From positions 1 to 9,413 of the forward strand of contig DAOVRE010000040.1 of NCBI GenBank assembly GCA_030628305.1: 9,413 bases of DNA, in the 5' to 3' direction. Position 1 is the first letter of the stretch, and each line of letters starts with the position of its first letter. Below, one piece after another: positions 1 through 6,701 of this stretch. The position numbers and the translations under genes are program-made. The notes below the pieces were generated by a model. It did no database searches. It was given only the letters and a program-made list of their open reading frames with translations, and was not told where the DNA came from. Origin of the DNA: Candidatus Heimdallarchaeota archaeon. Lineage in GTDB: Archaea; Asgardarchaeota; Heimdallarchaeia; Heimdallarchaeales; Heimdallarchaeaceae.

Positions 1-516
1 AAGGGAAAAATTAAGGTTCTAGAAAAACCAAAAGTAATTCCTGGAGGACATGTTATTTTACATGGAGAATTAGAAAGCAACAAAAGTAGCGTAGATATAG
101 CAGCCTTCGAGCCAAGTAAAGGTTTCAGAGATATTATCAAAAACCTTCTTCCAGAGGATGAAATTATGGCTTTTGGAGGAGTAAGATACAAAGAAGAATT
201 CCAAGGGTTTACAATTCAACTAGAAAAATGTGAAATTTTGTTTATATCAAACCATTTCAAAGAGGAATCCCCGTTTTGTCCTTCTTGCAATAATCGTATG
301 ATAAGCAATGGTTTCAACAAGGGGTACAAATGCAGAAAATGTGGTTATAAAGATCGAGAGTTAACAAAAGTAAGAAGCCCGATTAACAGGAAACTATCGA
401 AGGGGTTGTTCATTCCTCCAGCTCAAGCACAAAGACATCTAGTAAAACCACACAGAAGAAATAACTTACCACTAAAAGATTCGTTTGTTCTGATTAACAA
501 TTGGTGGAAAACATAA
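1..516 (+). CDS. tiaS: tRNA(Ile2) 2-agmatinylcytidine synthetase TiaS, C-terminal part (5' end outside window)
   Basis: This is the last 171 codons of TiaS, open from base 1 in frame 1 and ending at TAA 514-516. TiaS uses ATP and agmatine to modify C34 of the CAU-anticodon tRNA-Ile, so that archaea read AUA as isoleucine without misreading AUG. The visible part starts in an OB-fold-like segment (a PGGHV stretch near codon 16, then a FEPSKGFR segment near codon 40). A basic and aromatic stretch with FGGVRY follows, then a zinc ribbon with CPSC at codons 93-96 and CRKC at codons 111-114. The tail carries the family's A-x-x-RHL-x-KP element. Full-length TiaS proteins are usually a little over 400 aa, so roughly 60% including the kinase-like catalytic domain lies to the left. 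The internal ATG at 166 is not the start, because family similarity and the open frame extend upstream of it. The gene converges on infB. Confidence 0.88.
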   Translation, partial: KGKIKVLEKPKVIPGGHVILHGELESNKSSVDIAAFEPSKGFRDIIKNLLPEDEIMAFGGVRYKEEFQGFTIQLEKCEILFISNHFKEESPFCPSCNNRMISNGFNKGYKCRKCGYKDRELTKVRSPINRKLSKGLFIPPAQAQRHLVKPHRRNNLPLKDSFVLINNWWKT

Positions 517-523
517 TTTAGTG

Positions 524-541
524 CCAGAAATACCAGAAATA
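524..541. repeat. Two tandem copies of a 9-base unit
   Basis: The unit CCAGAAATA occurs twice back to back just after the tiaS stop codon, followed by a C-run. It is too short and too few in copy to assign a role. It lies in the convergent tiaS/infB gap (517-654), where I see no gene. Confidence 0.5.
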
Positions 542-579
542 CCCCCCAGGTAAACTCAGGAACAAGCCAAGTAGAGGTT

Positions 580-592
580 GACATTTTTTACT
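580..592 (+). terminator. Possible tiaS transcription terminator (T-run)
   Basis: Six T residues at 584-589 lie about 70 bases after the tiaS stop, in a region with no gene on either strand. Archaeal RNA polymerase commonly terminates at such T-runs without needing a hairpin. The call rests only on position and composition. Confidence 0.4.
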
Positions 593-611
593 TAGCTAAA
601 CTAAACATAAG

Positions 612-643
612 AAAAATTGCTATATAAATGTAATGGGAAAAAA
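612..643 (-). terminator. Possible infB transcription terminator (two T-runs on the minus strand)
   Basis: Reading the - strand past the infB stop at 655, a run of six T lies 12-17 bases downstream (638-643 on the + strand as A) and a second of five T follows at 612-616. This arrangement is typical of archaeal oligo-T terminators and suits the end of a convergent transcription unit. Confidence 0.45.
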
Positions 644-654
644 GTAATTAATCG

Positions 655-2457
655 TTACCAACCCCAATGTCTGCTTACATTTTCTCTTTTAATTTTAGCG
701 AGCTCTTCAAGAATTTCTATGTCATCAGCTGTAATCATATCACGATATCGCTTCATAAGCAAAACAGCATGTTTTTCGGGTACATCAACATATAGAATGT
801 CACCTTCTCTTATTTGTCTACCAACAGTAGGTCCGCGTATAGACATTGCAACTTGCTTTCCCTTTCTAACTTCATGAACAGATTCTTGTTGATCCTGAAG
901 CTGGCGTATTCTACCAACGCGCTTATTATCTTCTCTAATCATCATAAGTTTAGGAGCAATACGCCCCCCTAAGACTTCTATTCCAATAATTGCAGGTTTA
1001 CTGGCTCTAAAGGTATGATTGGGTAGTAGTAGTATTTTTCCTGGCATCATCAAATCTTTTAAAGAATCAGTCTTTATAGATTCCTTTACATCAATCATCC
1101 ATCTCTCATAGTCATCAATAAGATTGTAGATAACATTACTTGAAAATATTTTGATGTCATTTACTTCCACTTCTTCTTGAGCACCGTCAAGAACGTTAAC
1201 ATTGAAACACAATATAGCAGAATATTCTGGAGTTTTCTCACCAACAATCGCGGCATCAATTACATCTTTCTTATTTACATCTCCAATGTCTGCTTTCTGT
1301 ATAGGAATATTTTTTTCTTTTATCATGTCAACTATTGCTTCAAGACTCCCTAGAGTATCAACTTTCAGAATGATACCATCAGTTTTAGTCTCTATTCTGA
1401 AACCTTCAAGCTCATCAGCTACCATATCGAATATTTCATCTTCCATGCCTTTAGGTGCAACACGGATAGGTGCGCCAGCCAAAGCATCTTCTAAACCTGG
1501 TGCAGCTATTTTTATACCAGCAGATGCATAAATCACATCTACGCCTTTGAACTTGTCTTTGGGATCTCTCATCTCATCAAGTTCTTTAGGTTCAAGAAGT
1601 GCTCGGATTTTCAGTAAAGCAGGTTCTTCTCTCCCCCCAACCACGATTTGATCATTCTTCTTAATCATTCCCTCATAAAGGATAACATCGATGGTGGTTC
1701 CTAGACCTTCCTCCTCTTTAACTTCAAGAACAGTTCCAACACCAGGACCTTCACTGTACTCAAGTTTCTTCATCATGAATTGTTGCGTTAAACCAGATAA
1801 CACCAAGAAAAGATCAGGGATACCTTCACCTGATTTTGCACTTGTTGGAACTATAGCGACAGCCTTTTTGAAATCTTTTACTCTATCGTATCTATCGCCT
1901 TCCATGTTTAGTTCAGATAGTTCTCCCATTATTTCGTAAATCCTATTATCCATGTCAGCCTTAGCCTTTGAATTTTGTTTGTCATATGTCTGTCTAAAAG
2001 TTGCATTTGGAACGGATTTCCAACTTGAAATTCTATCAATTTTATTTGCTGCAATAATGAAAGGAGTTTTTCTAGCACGGAGGATATCTAAGGATTCATA
2101 CGTCTGAGCTTGAAAACCTTTTAGACAATCTACTACTAGTACAGCGATATCAGCAACAGATGCTCCTCGCTTTCGCAGATTCATGAATGCAGCATGACCA
2201 GGTGTATCAACAATTAGAACACCAGGAATATCTAATGTTATACCTGCAGCATTCATCAGAGATCCACAAACATCGTTTATCGTCTCAGAAGGGAAAAAGG
2301 ATGCTCCAACATGTTGAGTAATCCCTGCTGCTTCCCTAGCTTGAACAGCAGTTCCCCTAACTTTATCAAGAAGACTAGTCTTACCAGAATCAACATGACC
2401 TAATATTACAGCAATAGGACTCCGAATTCTTTTTCCGTCTCCTAAATTTATTGACAT
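655..2457 (-). CDS. infB: Translation initiation factor aIF5B (IF-2 family GTPase)
   Basis: aIF5B is the cytoplasmic GTPase that promotes joining of the ribosomal subunits and helps place initiator tRNA. All five G motifs are present (numbering from the ATG): P-loop GHVDSGKT at 20-27, switch I with GITQHVGA at 45-52, DTPGH at 84-88, NKID at 138-141 and TSAKSG at 205-210. Beta-barrel domain II, domain III and C-terminal domain IV follow, ending in the conserved basic helix and WG tail. At 600 aa it has the normal archaeal length, with no intein and no long eukaryote-like N-terminal extension. A TTG directly precedes the ATG (2460-2458). I chose the ATG at 2457 because it is the stronger start codon and lies about 27 bases from the TATA-like element, which predicts a leaderless or nearly leaderless mRNA. 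The gene follows the large unknown gene on the same strand after 53 bases, with its own promoter. Confidence 0.97.
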   Translation of the reverse strand: MSINLGDGKRIRSPIAVILGHVDSGKTSLLDKVRGTAVQAREAAGITQHVGASFFPSETINDVCGSLMNAAGITLDIPGVLIVDTPGHAAFMNLRKRGASVADIAVLVVDCLKGFQAQTYESLDILRARKTPFIIAANKIDRISSWKSVPNATFRQTYDKQNSKAKADMDNRIYEIMGELSELNMEGDRYDRVKDFKKAVAIVPTSAKSGEGIPDLFLVLSGLTQQFMMKKLEYSEGPGVGTVLEVKEEEGLGTTIDVILYEGMIKKNDQIVVGGREEPALLKIRALLEPKELDEMRDPKDKFKGVDVIYASAGIKIAAPGLEDALAGAPIRVAPKGMEDEIFDMVADELEGFRIETKTDGIILKVDTLGSLEAIVDMIKEKNIPIQKADIGDVNKKDVIDAAIVGEKTPEYSAILCFNVNVLDGAQEEVEVNDIKIFSSNVIYNLIDDYERWMIDVKESIKTDSLKDLMMPGKILLLPNHTFRASKPAIIGIEVLGGRIAPKLMMIREDNKRVGRIRQLQDQQESVHEVRKGKQVAMSIRGPTVGRQIREGDILYVDVPEKHAVLLMKRYRDMITADDIEILEELAKIKRENVSRHWGW

Positions 2458-2476
2458 CAAATTATAAGAAAATAAT

Positions 2477-2494
2477 AGATTTTTAAATCTCCCT
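2477..2494 (-). promoter_or_regulatory. Predicted infB promoter (BRE/TATA) inside a short palindrome
   Basis: On the - strand a purine-rich GGGAGA segment, possibly the BRE, runs into TTTAAAAA. Its centre is about 27 bases before the infB ATG, which puts the transcription start at or within a few bases of the start codon. The TATA-like core is the middle of an inverted repeat with 6-base arms (2477-2482 and 2485-2490). It lies between the large gene's stop and infB, so infB need not depend on read-through. Confidence 0.55.
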
Positions 2495-2513
2495 AATGAA
2501 GAAAGAATTCATT

Positions 2514-5500
2514 TTAATATATGATATTTCCTAATTCCTCCATGAAATTTTTTACCCATTTCAGGTATGGTTTCTTACCACAATACATCAATAATTGCAT
2601 GCATTTACTATAGACTTTGTCAATAAAATCCCTAAATTCATTACTCATTACTTCATAAATAATACGTTTTTTATATCGTTTCATTGAAAATCCCATTATA
2701 CCAAATGAATAATACTTTCTAAAATTCTCTAAAGTTAATTCACCATAATCCGCTGACCATAATAATAAATCTTCATCAGGATGCTTAGTGGCTTTTAGGT
2801 AACTATAACTGTTAATAAATTGTGTGAAGAGCTCACTTTCTATTTCATTCATATTTCTTACTATGCATATTAGAAGCCATAGAGCTTCAAACGCATTGAG
2901 AGAAACTTGTATGGTTTTCTTCTTTTTAACAAAACCAGAATTGGCTTTAGCTAATCTCTCCTTCCAATGATCAAATCTATTTTCAATATCAAGTTGTCCA
3001 TCATCAGATATCCAAGGGCAGTCTAATAAGTTATTTCTTACAGATTGGAGAACATAGGAGCTTGAAGTATGTATTTCAAATCTATATCTTGAAGAACCAG
3101 CGCTTTTGTTTTTGAATTTTCTTATCATAGGGAAGTAGTTTATTTGATCTCTATGTACCATTATTGTGAAATCCATAATTAGAATGTCTTCTTCATCTCT
3201 CACTAGCTTTTTTGTTTTTCCGTTTCTACGAATAAGTGTTACAAGAAGTTCTATTTCGTCAGTCACGCCATCAAAAGTTTGTTTAGATAGGAATTCTGCC
3301 CTTATTTCATTGGTGATTTCTCTTTTTGCTTGATTGGAGATTGATTTTGTATAATCTATAATAGTATAGATATTATTTCGACTAAACAAATTGTTAGATT
3401 CAGAATAGATATCATAATATTGAATTACAGTTTGTGGATCATATGGTTTGGGTAAACCTTTCATTAATTCTATTGATACATCTCCTAATTGCTTCAGATA
3501 TTCTGGTTCTACTCGATATTTCCCAGATGCAAAAAAAGTATTGACAGTTATCATACCATATCCCTCCCATTCAGGATTGGGTATGTTGTGACCATAGGTT
3601 TTTGATAAGTCAAGGAAAGGTTCTTTTAGATTTGTTGCAATGTTCAGTGTATCTGAAGGAACCAACCCTTTGTGAAAATTAGTGTCTAAGCGTCTAAACC
3701 ATTTACTATTTATGTTATTCTTTACATCGATGCTAGGTCGCATTGCATAACAATTAACATTGTCTACACCAAGAATATGATGATCTGCTTTAAGTTTGTG
3801 TAGATTACTATGAAATCTATACTCTCCAGAATTTTTATCAAAATAGTCCTTTGGAATAGGATTTGATGTAATAAATGATAAAGAGTGTTGAAAATTGAAA
3901 TTGTCTGCAACAATATCTTTCCAACCAAGTAATTTTATGCTATCTCTGATATCATTAACGAATCTAGTTTTTATTTCACCGCACAAGTACTGTTTAAAGG
4001 TTGTATAATATCTGTGAGAACAAACAATGATTTCTTTATCACTATTTATTATTTCGTCTACTTCATCAGATATATAAATCCGATATCTTTCTGGATTAAA
4101 GTTCAGAAAATACAAAAAATCATTGTCTTCTATCAAGGGAAAAGTAATGTATTCCTGAATTTCTAACCCGTTTGGGAAATCTGGATGTAAAACTGTGAAT
4201 TTAGAATCTTCTCTTAATGAATCATTAACTCTGAAATCTTTCCCTTCAATTTCTATTTTTAATATTTGATTATTGGCAAAGAATTGAAATTCCCATTTTT
4301 GCAATGGTTTTAAAAGATATTTTGCAAGAAGACTACCTTCATAATTAATTATGAATTCGCTTTCAGCTAAAGCTTCAAGTCTAAATTGTTCCAACATAGC
4401 TTCTTCAAGACATTTTTGAAGAGTTTTGCCACTTGAATTAGGTACAATTTCATGTAAGGGAAACTCTTTTCCAGAATTTTGTGATAGATTTTTCCAAATC
4501 TTAGCAATTTCATCCATTTGATTACTCCATTGTTCCATTTTAATTATGGCACCATTTCCACGAGTTTCTGATAAAAACCTTCCAAAACTTGATTTTGCAT
4601 CAAATATGATATCTCCATAGCTGTCTTTAATATAAGCTCCAATTGCTCTTTTTTCTGTTAGAATTTCAGCTACAGATAATTCAAATACTCTAGGATTATA
4701 GGTTTGAGAGGGTACTTGCCAAGACAGCTGATTCTTATAGCGATATTTTAATTCGATAGGATTAATAATGGTGAGTTTCTTAAATCCATTACCAGCTTCA
4801 ACTTTGATGATTAAATGATCAAAGCCTTGAACACTCTTTGCATAATTTATACCACAAGCTAAGTTTTTTTCACTTAGATAATCCACAACTTCCATTAAAC
4901 TTGGATGAATCATTGAATCTTGAAGAACTGATGTAGTATATACTAACAACATTTCGGATAACTTTTCCTTATATGTTGATGTTAATCCTTTTGATTCTGA
5001 TAATTTATCAATATATTCCAAAAGTATATCTCTTGAAAGTAACTTGTAAATAGAATTAGGTTCAATTTGATTATCTGCAATGGTTCTTTTTAGTGATATA
5101 ATTAAATCGTTAAAAGAAGAAGATTTGCTAAGGTTAAGTGCAGCTAACAGTTTTTTATTAAACAAAGAAGCGCTGGAGCCATCGTTAGTATTTTTATTTG
5201 CATATGAAACAAGATTAAGTGATTCATCAAGGGTAAAAGCTGTTTTATTAGGAGTTGATTTATTAACTAATTTGTTTGATGCTTTTTTCATTAGTGATTC
5301 TTTTCCTGCTTCAGTATTGGAAGAAGTATTGTTGGTGTTTTCTTTTACTAATTTATTAGTTGTATCTTTTTTAAACCGCACAGTTTTATATTCTGCCACT
5401 TCAAGTTTTTGATTTTGTGTTTTATCTGGTGTTGTTTGTTTGGTTAGACTATTAATGGTCTTTTTAATTTGAGCAATCTTCTTTAGCTCTCTAGATATTT

Positions 5501-5573
5501 CTTCTTGTAGTTCTTCTAATTCCTTTTTCTGATCGCTTCTCTCGATATTATTATCTTGTTTTTTTATATTCAT
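2514..5573 (-). CDS. Large uncharacterised protein (1,019 aa), N-terminal coiled coil, no recognised domain
   Basis: I do not recognise this protein. From the ATG at 5573 (residue 1), residues about 14-45 are a charged heptad-like helix (E/K/L-rich) that should form a coiled coil. Residues about 46-140 are a hydrophilic K/T/N/S-rich linker, probably disordered, with two NKLV copies. The rest looks like mixed alpha/beta folded sequence, with many aromatic residues (for example CSHRYY, LGW, RPSID) and a lysine-rich patch near residue 880. I see no signal peptide, membrane segment, Walker A motif, CxxC zinc pair or known nuclease or protease signature. The nine or so cysteines are scattered. The frame also opens at a GTG at 5633, but those 20 extra codons lie inside the upstream gene, so the ATG four bases after that gene's stop is preferred. 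The base composition appears more A+T rich than infB. The role is unknown, and co-transcription with the 72-aa gene is likely. Confidence 0.85.
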   Translation of the reverse strand: MNIKKQDNNIERSDQKKELEELQEEISRELKKIAQIKKTINSLTKQTTPDKTQNQKLEVAEYKTVRFKKDTTNKLVKENTNNTSSNTEAGKESLMKKASNKLVNKSTPNKTAFTLDESLNLVSYANKNTNDGSSASLFNKKLLAALNLSKSSSFNDLIISLKRTIADNQIEPNSIYKLLSRDILLEYIDKLSESKGLTSTYKEKLSEMLLVYTTSVLQDSMIHPSLMEVVDYLSEKNLACGINYAKSVQGFDHLIIKVEAGNGFKKLTIINPIELKYRYKNQLSWQVPSQTYNPRVFELSVAEILTEKRAIGAYIKDSYGDIIFDAKSSFGRFLSETRGNGAIIKMEQWSNQMDEIAKIWKNLSQNSGKEFPLHEIVPNSSGKTLQKCLEEAMLEQFRLEALAESEFIINYEGSLLAKYLLKPLQKWEFQFFANNQILKIEIEGKDFRVNDSLREDSKFTVLHPDFPNGLEIQEYITFPLIEDNDFLYFLNFNPERYRIYISDEVDEIINSDKEIIVCSHRYYTTFKQYLCGEIKTRFVNDIRDSIKLLGWKDIVADNFNFQHSLSFITSNPIPKDYFDKNSGEYRFHSNLHKLKADHHILGVDNVNCYAMRPSIDVKNNINSKWFRRLDTNFHKGLVPSDTLNIATNLKEPFLDLSKTYGHNIPNPEWEGYGMITVNTFFASGKYRVEPEYLKQLGDVSIELMKGLPKPYDPQTVIQYYDIYSESNNLFSRNNIYTIIDYTKSISNQAKREITNEIRAEFLSKQTFDGVTDEIELLVTLIRRNGKTKKLVRDEEDILIMDFTIMVHRDQINYFPMIRKFKNKSAGSSRYRFEIHTSSSYVLQSVRNNLLDCPWISDDGQLDIENRFDHWKERLAKANSGFVKKKKTIQVSLNAFEALWLLICIVRNMNEIESELFTQFINSYSYLKATKHPDEDLLLWSADYGELTLENFRKYYSFGIMGFSMKRYKKRIIYEVMSNEFRDFIDKVYSKCMQLLMYCGKKPYLKWVKNFMEELGNIIY

Positions 5574-5577
5574 CACC

Positions 5578-5796
5578 TTATAATAAATCAATTTTCTTGT
5601 AAAATAACGAAAAGAAAGAAAATTCTTGTTCACAAATGGAAGAATTGTAAGTGAAAATAATATTTTCTAGCAGTAAAGATGAAACTTGTTTGTATTGATT
5701 ATTATTACTATAGTCAGAACTTGAAACCGTCAAGTTTACAAGAAATAGGTTAATAAAGAGCAGTATTAATATTACTTTCAGTTTCACTTTTTTCAT
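5578..5796 (-). CDS. Small predicted secreted or membrane-anchored protein (72 aa), unknown function
   Basis: Residues 1-26 form a classic signal peptide or anchor: a lysine-rich start (KKVKLK), a hydrophobic I/L/F/V core and a small-residue TVSSS region that could be cleaved. The remaining 45 or so residues are rich in S, N, Q and F with one cysteine, and match nothing I know. Support for a real gene is threefold: the signal-like N-terminus, a good BRE/TATA element about 31 bases before the ATG, and a stop codon only four bases before the ATG of the 1,019-aa gene, as in a translationally linked pair. The alternative is that this is only the leader of the large gene with a chance reading frame. 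The frame is short and A+T rich, so that cannot be excluded. Confidence 0.5.
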   Translation of the reverse strand: MKKVKLKVILILLFINLFLVNLTVSSSDYSNNNQYKQVSSLLLENIIFTYNSSICEQEFSFFSLFYKKIDLL

Positions 5797-5821
5797 TGTC
5801 TATCTTAATCATAATCAATTT

Positions 5822-5837
5822 CATTTATAAAGGAGGT
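5822..5837 (-). promoter_or_regulatory. Predicted promoter (BRE/TATA) of the 72-aa / 1,019-aa unit
   Basis: On the - strand ACCTCC is followed by TTTATAAAT, a near-consensus archaeal TATA box. Its centre is about 31 bases before the ATG at 5796, so a start site about 26 bases downstream would leave a leader of only a few bases. No comparable element lies at the right distance from the large gene's ATG, which supports transcription of both genes from here. Confidence 0.6.
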
Positions 5838-5860
5838 AAAAACTTCCACCCATAATCTAA

Positions 5861-5880
5861 AGAGCTCTCCTTCAGGAAGG
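5861..5880. promoter_or_regulatory. Two adjacent short palindromes in the divergent promoter region (possible regulator site)
   Basis: AGAGCTCT (5861-5868) is a perfect 8-base palindrome. It is followed directly by CCTTC-AG-GAAGG (5869-5880), an inverted repeat with 5-base arms. Both lie in the 177-base gap between two divergently transcribed genes, which is otherwise A+T rich. Position and symmetry are what one would expect of an operator, but such short palindromes also occur by chance. Confidence 0.25.
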
Positions 5881-5930
5881 GATAAAACATGTTATTAAGT
5901 TTTTTCTGAATTCCTAAAATTAAGTAATTT

Positions 5931-5949
5931 GAAAGTAAAAAATTATTAA
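5931..5949 (+). promoter_or_regulatory. Predicted promoter of the two-TM membrane protein gene
   Basis: GAAAGTAAAA (BRE-like purine tract) runs into AATTATTAA, centred about 31 bases before the ATG at 5974. This spacing predicts a leaderless or very short-leader transcript. No Shine-Dalgarno-like sequence precedes the ATG. Confidence 0.4.
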
Positions 5950-5973
5950 CTTCCATATTCTTAATTATCTATA

Positions 5974-6663
5974 ATGGTTTCAAAGCTATCACAAAAAAAG
6001 ATTGTATGTCTACTTGTAATAGCTTTTCTTCTTACCCTTGGATCAGGTACACTCATATTTATCTTTAATCACCCCTATGACTTGTATATTAGACTAACAG
6101 ATATAACTTGGCCTCCACCACTAGATGAAATAGTTCAAGGTGAAAACCGGGTAACTTTTGGTGTTCCAATGACCTTTGAAATTTGGAACCCTTCTAAGAA
6201 GCCATACACATATACTACACCTAATATGAATTTACTCGATCCTCAGATGGGAATAGAACTTGAAGAGAATTACACAGCAGGAGCTTATTATCTGTTCTGG
6301 ATTTTTATAACAGAGCATACAATCAAGTCTGGTATTTCTGAAAGAATAGCAATAATGATGGTATATATAGAAAAATACAATGCAACCATACCTCCATCTG
6401 GGGAATATGAAGTTTGGGCAGCTATTGATGGGAATCCTCCTTTTAGTTTCAAATCTTATAAAACTACAATTTTGCATGAAATAAATGATCATGAAACAAA
6501 CTTTGAAAACACTCCCATAGGTTGGGGAAAAACCGATCCGCTCTACAGAAAAATCACACCAACTATTCTCTGGACATTAACTGGTGGAGAACTAGTAACT
6601 ATCACCATCATCTATGTTATAAAAAGAAAGAAAAACAAATTGGTTGGAGATATAAAATCTTAA
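5974..6663 (+). CDS. Uncharacterised two-TM membrane protein with an extracellular beta-rich domain (229 aa)
   Basis: The N-terminus has a basic stretch (KLSQKK) and a hydrophobic segment at about residues 11-31, either an uncleaved signal anchor or a signal peptide. Residues about 35-190 are polar and rich in beta-strand-forming residues. The VTFGVPMTFEIWNPS stretch (60-74) and the PPSGEYEVWAAIDG stretch (140-153) look like strands of a beta-sandwich such as BsuPI-type or Ig-like folds, but this is only a resemblance. Two N-glycosylation sequons occur in this part (N99-Y-T and N136-A-T). A second hydrophobic segment at about 197-216 is followed by the basic KRKKNK, which would put the C-terminus inside the cell. 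The bulk of the protein would then sit outside the membrane, with both ends in the cytoplasm. I do not know its function. It lies 38 bases upstream of the geranylgeranyl reductase gene on the same strand. Confidence 0.8.
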   Translation: MVSKLSQKKIVCLLVIAFLLTLGSGTLIFIFNHPYDLYIRLTDITWPPPLDEIVQGENRVTFGVPMTFEIWNPSKKPYTYTTPNMNLLDPQMGIELEENYTAGAYYLFWIFITEHTIKSGISERIAIMMVYIEKYNATIPPSGEYEVWAAIDGNPPFSFKSYKTTILHEINDHETNFENTPIGWGKTDPLYRKITPTILWTLTGGELVTITIIYVIKRKKNKLVGDIKS

Positions 6664-6678
6664 TGCGTTATATTTTTG
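6664..6678 (+). promoter_or_regulatory. Possible TATA element for the geranylgeranyl reductase gene
   Basis: TTATATTTTT at 6668-6677 is centred about 30 bases before the ATG at 6702, in the 38-base gap after the membrane protein gene. It could drive a short-leader transcript. Read-through from the upstream gene is equally possible. Confidence 0.4.
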
Positions 6679-6701
6679 AATTAGTTTGAAAGAAATTAAT
6701 C

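Noticed and set aside
166..168. ATG at 166 as the start of a separate zinc-ribbon protein
   Set aside because: The same frame is open to base 1 and its translation continues the TiaS OB-fold region, so this is an internal methionine.
517..654. Search for an RNA gene in the tiaS/infB gap and in the gaps 5797-5973 and 8122-8234
   Set aside because: No cloverleaf, T-loop motif or stable stem could be seen; the gaps hold only promoter-like elements, T-runs and short palindromes.
617..2460. Open frames on the + strand at 617-877, 1202-1531 and 1691-1939
   Set aside because: They lie antisense to infB, whose complete GTPase motifs establish the true frame; their translations are low-complexity S/I/F-rich shadows.
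4410..4440. SSGKT segment in the large protein as a Walker A motif
   Set aside because: The glycine required five residues before the GKT is missing, and no Walker B-like partner is visible.
5080..5412. Open frame of 110 aa on the + strand
   Set aside because: It is antisense to the N-terminal linker of the large gene, with an L/S/F-rich translation that mirrors the K/T/N-rich coding strand and no promoter of its own.
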